From Ruminococcaceae bacterium UBA1734 (GTDB lineage Bacteria; Bacillota; Clostridia; Oscillospirales; Acutalibacteraceae): a stretch of DNA of 64,000 bases. The notes under the pieces are model-generated. The model was not told where the DNA came from, did no database searches, and saw only the letters and a list, made by a program, of their open reading frames with translations. A program made the translations under genes and the position numbers. Location: positions 1 to 64,000 of the forward strand of contig DCIE01000072.1 in NCBI GenBank assembly GCA_002315765.1, in the 5' to 3' direction. This document shows, piece by piece, positions 58,641-64,000 of this stretch (position 1 is its first letter; every line of letters starts with the position of its first letter).

Positions 58641-59147
58641 ATGAATAGAAAAAAATATATTAATAAAATAATTACCTCCGCCGTAATTGCGGGACTTTAT
58701 GCCGGTGTTACATATTTTTGCGGTATTTTAGGCATTGGATACGGACAAATTCAACTGAGAATTTCGGAAGCTCTTACCATATTGCCCATATTTTCTCCCA
58801 CCGCTGTTTATGGTTTGACAATCGGATGTTTTTTAGCGAATATTGCATCTTTTAATCCTTTAGATATGATTTTCGGCACTTCGGCAACCCTAATCGCTGC
58901 CGTAATCAGTTATTTACTGAGAAATGTTAAAATAGGGAAAATCCCCTTTTTGTCTATCCTTTCACCTGTTATTATTAACGGAATATTTGTGGGCCTTGAA
59001 CTGTCTGTTTTGATGGATAGCGAATTTCCGTTTTTAATTTTAGCATTTTTTGTCGCCGCAGGTGAAGCGATTGTTTGCTTTTGCCTTGGAACTCCGCTTT
59101 ATTTGTTCATTGAAAAGCATAGACAAAAATTTAACAATATGCTGTAA
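58641..59147 (+). CDS. queT: QueT-family queuosine-precursor ECF transporter S component
   Basis: S component of an ECF transporter, 168 aa with six helices. The signature GQIQLRISEALTILPIFSP near residue 33 and the GLTIGCFLANIASFNPLDM segment near 56 define the QueT family, predicted to import queuosine precursors such as preQ1. It lacks its own ECF ATPases here and, unlike many relatives, has no preQ1 riboswitch: rnhA ends 2 nt before it. It is probably expressed with lexA-rnhA. Confidence 0.88.
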   Translation: MNRKKYINKIITSAVIAGLYAGVTYFCGILGIGYGQIQLRISEALTILPIFSPTAVYGLTIGCFLANIASFNPLDMIFGTSATLIAAVISYLLRNVKIGKIPFLSILSPVIINGIFVGLELSVLMDSEFPFLILAFFVAAGEAIVCFCLGTPLYLFIEKHRQKFNNML

Positions 59148-59153
59148 AAAATG

Positions 59154-59181
59154 TTGACTTTTTAGTTTTTTGGATTATAAT
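59154..59181 (+). promoter_or_regulatory. Promoter of the ATP synthase operon
   Basis: TTGACT, 16 nt, TATAAT. The expected transcription start (about 59188) falls at or after the ATG at 59185, which affects the start of the first small gene. Confidence 0.6.
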
Positions 59182-59184
59182 TTT

Positions 59185-59469
59185 ATGAAAGATACGGTGA
59201 TTTTTGTGATTGCTTTTATTATTTCTTTTTTATTTGCCGTTTTACAAATGTATTTGCTAAAAGAATTGGTATTTAACATTACTGGGGGAAACAAGTCGAA
59301 GGTAGTTAAGATTTTCGGCATAAAGTTTCTGTTATACGGCATTGCAATAGCTTTGTTTATGTTTAAATTTATGAAATATATTATGTTTTGCTTTTGCGGT
59401 TTTACTGCCGGTATGCCACTTGCAGCATTCGGATATTTCATTTATTGTTCATTTATTAAAAAAAAGTGA
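59185..59469 (+). CDS. AtpI-like small membrane protein
   Basis: Hydrophobic protein of about 94 aa with three TM helices (FVIAFIISFLFAVLQMYLL, FLLYGIAIALFMF, YIMFCFCGFTAGMPLAAFGY), located directly before atpB. Position and size fit the AtpI/ATP synthase protein I slot, an assembly factor for the c-ring, though sequence similarity is too low to be sure. The ATG at 59185 has no SD and coincides with the predicted transcription start. Translation may instead begin at GTG 59206, which has GGTGA upstream (87 aa). Confidence 0.65.
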   Translation: MKDTVIFVIAFIISFLFAVLQMYLLKELVFNITGGNKSKVVKIFGIKFLLYGIAIALFMFKFMKYIMFCFCGFTAGMPLAAFGYFIYCSFIKKK

Positions 59470-59487
59470 TTTCACGGGGATGATAAT

Positions 59488-60375
59488 TTGCTAAATATAA
59501 TTTTGCTTTGTGTGTCCGCAGTGTGTTTGGCATTGGGAATAGTTGGTATTGCCGCAACAAGGCCCAAAATAGCCGAAAATTCGGATAACAAAAAGGTAAA
59601 AAAGAAGCGAAGACTTTTTACCGTACTTGCCGTTTTCGGCGGATGGTTACTTATCGGAACCCTTATTTCTATGATAAGTCTTAAAAAATCCGGCTTAAAG
59701 GTTGAGTTTGAGTTATTCAGCGACAGAATAAATTTGTTTGGTTTTTCTTTTGCTAAAACGACCGTAATATCCTATTGTATTACCGTTTTAGTTTTGCTTT
59801 TGGGGTTAGTATTCAGATTTTTCATTTTCCCTAAATTCTCATTTGACAAACCGAAAGGATTTCAAAATATAATCGAACTTGGCGTTGAATCCATGGAAAA
59901 GTTTGCAAAAGACAGTCTTATGGACTATTCGGGGCAGTTGGCACCGTATATGTTTACACTGGCTGTTTATATGATTTTTTCGGCAATGACCGAGCTTTTG
60001 GGACTGAGAGCTCCCACATCTGACCTTATTTCAACCTTTGCAATGGGACTTATTACCTTTATCCTTATTAATTTTTACGGAATTAAGAAAAAAGGTGTTG
60101 CAGGTAGACTCAAAGGTATGGCAAAACCCACACCTCTTGTTTTTCCCATGAAAATTTTAAGCGATATAGCCGTTCCGGTTTCCCTTGCATGTCGACTTTT
60201 CGGCAATATGCTGGGCGGTATGATAGTTATGGATTTGCTTAAATCGGTCCTCGGCGGATATGCCTCGGGTATTCCGGCTATTGCAGGACTTTATTTCAAC
60301 CTATTCCACCCTGTAATTCAGGCTTACATATTTATAATTTTATCAATGACCTTCATTAACGAAGCCATTGAATAA
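59488..60375 (+). CDS. atpB: F0 ATP synthase subunit a
   Basis: Subunit a (295 aa), the stator half of the ion channel. The essential Arg lies in PVSLACRLFGNMLGGMIVM near residue 230; helices before it include LITFILINFYGIKKKG and the C-terminal QAYIFIILSMTFINEA is typical. About 90 residues precede the canonical start of the family: a TM hairpin with a basic KKVKKKRR loop. That is long, but usual for several Clostridia. The start is a TTG with GGGGATGA upstream. Confidence 0.92.
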   Translation: MLNIILLCVSAVCLALGIVGIAATRPKIAENSDNKKVKKKRRLFTVLAVFGGWLLIGTLISMISLKKSGLKVEFELFSDRINLFGFSFAKTTVISYCITVLVLLLGLVFRFFIFPKFSFDKPKGFQNIIELGVESMEKFAKDSLMDYSGQLAPYMFTLAVYMIFSAMTELLGLRAPTSDLISTFAMGLITFILINFYGIKKKGVAGRLKGMAKPTPLVFPMKILSDIAVPVSLACRLFGNMLGGMIVMDLLKSVLGGYASGIPAIAGLYFNLFHPVIQAYIFIILSMTFINEAIE

Positions 60376-60405
60376 TATATTAAAAATTTTTAGGAGATAT
60401 TTACT

Positions 60406-60615
60406 ATGAACGCAATTGGTGCAGGACTCGCAATGTTAACAGCTTTCGGTGCAGGACTCGGTATGTGCTTGGCAACGGGAAAGGCAGTAGAATCAGTGGC
60501 TCGTCAGCCTGAGGCTTCGGGCAAAATCAACTCTATTCTTCTTTTGGGTTGTGCTTTGGCTGAATCTACCGCTATTTATGCCTTCGTTGTAGCACTTGTT
60601 CTTGCCGTAAAATAA
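60406..60615 (+). CDS. atpE: F0 ATP synthase subunit c
   Basis: Proteolipid of 69 aa forming the rotor ring. Helix 1 has AGLGMCLATGKAVESVARQP, with the RQP loop, and helix 2 LAESTAIYAFVVALVLAV with the ion-binding Glu. The EST..Y pattern is that of Na-binding c-rings, but the helix-1 Gln of those rings is Met here. It is shorter than the usual 80-90 aa. SD AGGAGA upstream. Confidence 0.95.
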   Translation: MNAIGAGLAMLTAFGAGLGMCLATGKAVESVARQPEASGKINSILLLGCALAESTAIYAFVVALVLAVK

Positions 60616-60627
60616 GAGGTAGTATAA

Positions 60628-61116
60628 ATGAATATTAATTTACCTGAAACTGCCGTTGATTTACTTTTAAACATAATTAACATTATTGTTCTTTTTATTG
60701 TTGTAAAAGCGTTGGTTTACAAGCCTGTTAAGAGGTTTTTAGATGAAAGGTCTGACAGAATAGCAAAGGAAACCGGCGCCGCTAATGAATTAGTCGAAAA
60801 AGCCAATGAAACACTTAAAATCAAAGACGAAATTCTTGAAGAAGCAAAGAAAAAAGGCGAAGATTTAGCCGACAAGGCATACAAGGAAGCAAAACAAAGC
60901 GCCGACTCCATAATTGAAGATGCTAAGAAAAAGGCAAAGTCGATTGAAGATAAAGCCGAAGAAAAGGCAAAGGCCGAAAAGGATAAGTTACTCGCTTCCT
61001 CAAAGGATGAAATTGCAAACCTTTCTATTACTATTGCCGAAAAAATCTTAAAAAGAGAAACAAACCAAGAGGATAATCAAAAGATATTGGATGAGTTTTT
61101 CGGAAATGAGGGTTAG
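60628..61116 (+). CDS. atpF: F0 ATP synthase subunit b
   Basis: Stator subunit b (162 aa): one N-terminal TM helix (LLLNIINIIVLFIVVKALV), the conserved KPVKRFLDERSDRI, then a long charged coiled coil rich in AKKKGEDLADK-type heptads, ending in LSITIAEKILKRE. Normal length. There is no delta domain fused at its C-terminus. AGAGGTAG precedes the start; atpH starts 2 nt after its stop. Confidence 0.93.
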   Translation: MNINLPETAVDLLLNIINIIVLFIVVKALVYKPVKRFLDERSDRIAKETGAANELVEKANETLKIKDEILEEAKKKGEDLADKAYKEAKQSADSIIEDAKKKAKSIEDKAEEKAKAEKDKLLASSKDEIANLSITIAEKILKRETNQEDNQKILDEFFGNEG

Positions 61117-61118
61117 TT

Positions 61119-61334
61119 ATGAAAATAATCATATCTGTCCCTTCAAACACCGATGATTCCTACTTTCAAAATATATGTAGCGGATTTAAAAAGAAATATG
61201 GTGAGGACACGGCGTTTGTTAAAGAAATCCGTGATGATATCATCGGCGGATTTATCGCCGAGGCAGACGGAATGGTTTTTGACACATCGGTTGCCTCAAA
61301 ATTAGAGGAAATAAAGAGAATTGTTTTAGATTGA
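61119..61334 (+). CDS. atpH: Short F1 delta subunit (C-terminal part only)
   Basis: In the atpH position but only 71 aa, against about 175-185 aa for usual delta. The second half, EIRDDIIGGFIAEADGMVFD then ASKLEEIKRIVL, matches the C-terminal end of delta (IGGFxxxxxxxxxDxSxxxxLxxL). The helical N-terminal domain that binds the alpha N-termini is missing. There is no room for it: atpF ends 2 nt upstream, the SD GAGGG lies in atpF, and the frame shows no break. A minimal delta or one split to another locus are the options. Confidence 0.75.
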   Translation: MKIIISVPSNTDDSYFQNICSGFKKKYGEDTAFVKEIRDDIIGGFIAEADGMVFDTSVASKLEEIKRIVLD

Positions 61335-61380
61335 TGCTTTATTTCCTTATCTTATATCCCTGAAAGGATATGGTGAAATA

Positions 61381-62889
61381 ATGTCTGAATATACCCCACA
61401 AAGCATAAGCGAATATCTTAAACACCGTTTAGATACTCACAGGGTAGAAACTATAAGTTATAGGTACGGAACAGTAATAAAAACCGGAGACGGTGTATGC
61501 CGTATTTCCGGTTTACCTCAGTGTAAATACGGCGAATTATTGCGTTTTGAAAACGATGTTTACGGAATGGTACTCGACCTGGAGGAAGATAGGTTGGGTG
61601 CTGTTATTCTTGATAGCAGTAACAGTGTTAAAGAGGGAGATACCGTTGTAGGCACCGGCAAAGTTGCCGAGGTACCGGTGGGTGAAGAATTACTTGGGAG
61701 AGTGGTTGACCCTATCGGTCGTTCCCTTGACGGCAAACCTCTTTTTTCAAAGCAGTTTTTACCCTGTGAAAGAAAGGCTCCGTCTATTATTGACCGCCGT
61801 CCCGTTGACACCCCTTTGCAAACCGGTATTTTGTCAATAGACAGTATGATACCCATTGGTTTGGGACAGAGAGAGCTTATTATCGGTGATAGACAAACCG
61901 GTAAAACTTCTATTGCTATTGATACAATACTAAACCAAAAGAACTCCGATGTTATCTGCGTTTACTGCGCTATCGGTCAAAAAGCATCAACTATTTCGGG
62001 TGTTATTGAAACCCTTAAGAAAAACGGTGCTATGGACTATTCGGTTGTTGTTGCCGCAACTGCCTCCGACTCCCCTGCTATGCAATATTTAGCACCATTT
62101 GCCGCCACAAGTATTGCGGAATGGTTTACGGAAAAAGGCAAGAATGTTCTCGTTGTGTATGACGATTTGTCAAAGCATGCCGTTGCATACCGCACTATGT
62201 CCCTTTTACTATTAAGACCGCCCGGCAGAGAAGCGTATCCGGGTGATGTATTTTATCTTCATTCAAGACTTCTTGAAAGAAGCGCCTGTTTATCGGAAAA
62301 ATTAGGTGGCGGTTCTTTAACGGCATTACCTATTATTGAAACGATGGGCGGAAACATTTCGGCATACATTCCTACAAATGTTATTTCCATTACAGACGGA
62401 CAGATTTTCCTTGAAGACGAATTGTTCCACAGTGGAATAAGACCTGCAATCAATACCGGTCTTTCGGTATCTCGTGTGGGTAGAGCTGCACAAAGCGGTG
62501 CGATGAAGGCTGTTTCCGGAACACTTAGAATTGAATTGTCCAAATTCCGTGAAATGGCGGTTTTTGCAAGATTCGGAAGCGATGTTGATGCTTCTACCGC
62601 AAAAATGCTTAAAAAAGGTCAAATCCTCACCGAGTTATTTAAGCAACCGAAATCAAGCCCCTACTCGGTATTCAAAGAGGTTGTACTTTTGCTTTGTTAT
62701 AAATCCGATATTTTTTATGATATGGATATAAAAGATATTAAGAGCTATTCTTCACAGCTTTTAAAGTATGTTTACGAGGACTCTTCTGCCGTTGCATCAA
62801 AAATTGATTCAACGGGTGTTATGTCAGAGTCAGACAAGCAACAAATAATAAGCAGTATTATGGAATTTAAGGAAAAACACAATGAGTAA
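61381..62889 (+). CDS. atpA: F1 ATP synthase subunit alpha
   Basis: Alpha subunit (502 aa), regulatory nucleotide-binding part of F1. Walker A GDRQTGKTS near residue 168, the VYCAIGQKASTI block, the DDLSKHAVAYR (Walker B) region near 270, and the SRVGRAAQSGAMK (Arg finger region) near 362 are all intact. The N-terminal helix that contacts delta (TPQSISEYLKHRL) is present, though shorter than usual. Overlaps atpG by 8 nt. Confidence 0.97.
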   Translation: MSEYTPQSISEYLKHRLDTHRVETISYRYGTVIKTGDGVCRISGLPQCKYGELLRFENDVYGMVLDLEEDRLGAVILDSSNSVKEGDTVVGTGKVAEVPVGEELLGRVVDPIGRSLDGKPLFSKQFLPCERKAPSIIDRRPVDTPLQTGILSIDSMIPIGLGQRELIIGDRQTGKTSIAIDTILNQKNSDVICVYCAIGQKASTISGVIETLKKNGAMDYSVVVAATASDSPAMQYLAPFAATSIAEWFTEKGKNVLVVYDDLSKHAVAYRTMSLLLLRPPGREAYPGDVFYLHSRLLERSACLSEKLGGGSLTALPIIETMGGNISAYIPTNVISITDGQIFLEDELFHSGIRPAINTGLSVSRVGRAAQSGAMKAVSGTLRIELSKFREMAVFARFGSDVDASTAKMLKKGQILTELFKQPKSSPYSVFKEVVLLLCYKSDIFYDMDIKDIKSYSSQLLKYVYEDSSAVASKIDSTGVMSESDKQQIISSIMEFKEKHNE

Positions 62890-63760
62890 CTTAAGTGAAC
62901 TTAAAAGTCGACTCAATGCCATAAAGCAAACAAGACAGATAACAGGCGCTATGTACCTTTTGTCAACTTCTCGTATGAAAAAAGCTATGCAAAATATTGA
63001 TTACAACATTGCATATATGCATAAGCTTCGTTCTACAATGAAGGATATCATTTCAAAAGCCACCCAAAACGAAATGCATAACCGTTTCATCCAAAAGCAG
63101 GGTGAAGGTGTAAAACTTTATATCTCGGTGGCCTCGGATAAAGGTCTTTGCGGAAGTTACAATTCGGATATCGTAAAAGAAACATTAAGGATTATGGGGG
63201 ATAATTTCTCCGACTCAATCCTTCTTTGTGTGGGAAATGTTGCTAACGCTATGTTTAAAAACGCCGGATATACTCCCGATTATAATTGGTGTGATGTTTT
63301 GTCGAAACCGTCCCTTACCATAGCATCCGGCATTTCCAAAACCATTATAGACTTATATAGGCAGCATGAGGTTAATGAGGCTTATGTCATTTACACCGAA
63401 TATGTTAATTCATCGGTTCAAAGGGCTGTTTCAAAACGCATTTTACCTCTTTTGGAAAAGGATTTTGAAGACATTGAAGATGATTTTAAATACAACGCAT
63501 TTCCTATTTACGAGCCTTCTATTGATAATGTGTTTGACCTATTAGTACCGCAGTATGTAACCGGATTTATGTACGATGTATTTATGCAGTCTGCCGCAAG
63601 TGAAAACTCGGCACGAATGAGAGCAATGCAAAACGCAACCGATAATGCTGACGAAATGATAGATGAACTATCGGCTGAAATTAATGCCGAAAGACAACTT
63701 GCCATTACCAATGAAATATTGGAAATAGCCGCTGCCACAGATATTACGGGTAGCGTTTAA
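62882..63760 (+). CDS. atpG: F1 ATP synthase subunit gamma
   Basis: Rotor stalk subunit of 292 aa. N-terminal helix LKSRLNAIKQTRQITGAMYL, SDKGLCGSYN near residue 84, and the C-terminal helix ENSARMRAMQNATDNADEMI (family signature) near 245. Length normal. SD is inside atpA. Confidence 0.96.
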   Translation: MSNLSELKSRLNAIKQTRQITGAMYLLSTSRMKKAMQNIDYNIAYMHKLRSTMKDIISKATQNEMHNRFIQKQGEGVKLYISVASDKGLCGSYNSDIVKETLRIMGDNFSDSILLCVGNVANAMFKNAGYTPDYNWCDVLSKPSLTIASGISKTIIDLYRQHEVNEAYVIYTEYVNSSVQRAVSKRILPLLEKDFEDIEDDFKYNAFPIYEPSIDNVFDLLVPQYVTGFMYDVFMQSAASENSARMRAMQNATDNADEMIDELSAEINAERQLAITNEILEIAAATDITGSV

Positions 63761-63816
63761 CAAATTATGTATAATAAATTCCTACTTACTTTTGAAAGAT
63801 ATGGTGATTATCATAT

Positions 63817-64000
63817 ATGAGTAATTTTACCGGCAAAATCATTAAAATTTCCGGACCTGTAATTGATGTTAGGTTTGAAAACGGAGAAATACCTCCGATA
63901 TATTCTTTACTAAAAGTTTCCCATATGGATAAGCATTTGGAGACTGCCATTCATTTAGGAAACGGTGTTGTCAGAACTATCGCCCTTGAGGCAACCGAAG
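63817..64000 (+). CDS. atpD: F1 ATP synthase subunit beta (5' part)
   Basis: First 61 codons of the catalytic beta subunit; the gene runs off the window end. It starts MSNFTGKIIKISGPVIDVRF with the beta-barrel HLGNGVVRTIALEATE. GGTGA upstream of the ATG. Position after atpG is standard. Confidence 0.95.
   Translation, partial: MSNFTGKIIKISGPVIDVRFENGEIPPIYSLLKVSHMDKHLETAIHLGNGVVRTIALEATE

Noticed and set aside
58600..58645. preQ1 riboswitch before queT
   Set aside because: rnhA ends 2 nt before queT and no preQ1 aptamer pattern lies in the end of rnhA.
1..64000. Mobile elements, prophage, CRISPR array, tRNA or rRNA genes
   Set aside because: I found no transposase, integrase, repeat-spacer pattern, or tRNA-like T-loop with matching arms anywhere in the window.

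Overview
The window is AT-rich bacterial chromosome from a Gram-positive, spore-forming lineage, most likely a gut or rumen Clostridia member of the Ruminococcus/Oscillospirales type (inference). The evidence is an alpha/beta-type small acid-soluble spore protein, a SpoVB/MurJ-like flippase beside HU and RqcP, T-box and tetrahydrofolate riboswitches, a dockerin-like secreted protein, large Clostridia-type surface proteins and consensus sigma-A promoters with strong Shine-Dalgarno (SD) sites. There is no transposase, phage, integron or CRISPR array. The accessory content is mostly surface proteins at 15-34 kb.

Layout. 0-11 kb (minus strand): rqcP, HU, flippase, MTA/SAH nucleosidase, zinc-ribbon protein, then a housekeeping operon recJ-relA-dtd-MBL hydrolase-hemZ. 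11-15 kb: etfB-etfA-glcD, the gene set of an electron-confurcating lactate dehydrogenase. 15-19 kb: a 1286-aa secreted beta-helix protein with a translationally coupled 47-aa gene. 19-26.3 kb: SGNH hydrolase, phosphatase, PfkB sugar kinase, a sortase-type surface protein, the methionine importer metNIQ behind a short leader ORF, and folT under a THF riboswitch. 26-34 kb: membrane, dockerin-like and lipoprotein genes, a double-domain glycosyltransferase, a PPC-repeat protein, and a decayed carbohydrate-binding/DUF4956 cluster. 34-39.6 kb: RelQ-type alarmone synthetase, two-component system, manA, prolyl-tRNA editing protein, SASP, DUF378 and an Sfp-type PPTase.

39.7-50.1 kb is the most interesting part. 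Two paralogous XRE-cupin-acyl-CoA synthetase fusions, each with its own consensus promoter and T-box leader, are followed by a nitrilase-family hydrolase, branched-chain aminotransferase (ilvE), a ParA-like ATPase and a four-subunit 2-ketoisovalerate-type ferredoxin oxidoreductase, ending at a strong terminator. A T-box switches genes on when a tRNA is uncharged. That makes sense if the pathway makes amino acids: branched-chain acid, to acyl-CoA, to 2-oxoacid by reductive carboxylation, to amino acid by IlvE. It does not fit a catabolic role. The best specifier reading is GUA (valine), but it is not certain.

50-59 kb: gpsA-plsY-der-DUF512, rpmF-yceD, RNase P RNA, a P-loop ATPase, two half-size TauE genes, lexA with a candidate operator, rnhA and queT. 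59-64 kb: the F-type ATP synthase operon (atpB, E, F, H, A, G and the start of D), in which the delta subunit is only 71 aa.

An 81-nt element is present twice (296-376 and 31772-31852), without gaps and with compensatory changes in its hairpins. Each copy lies in the leader of a minus-strand gene. I do not recognise it as a known RNA family.
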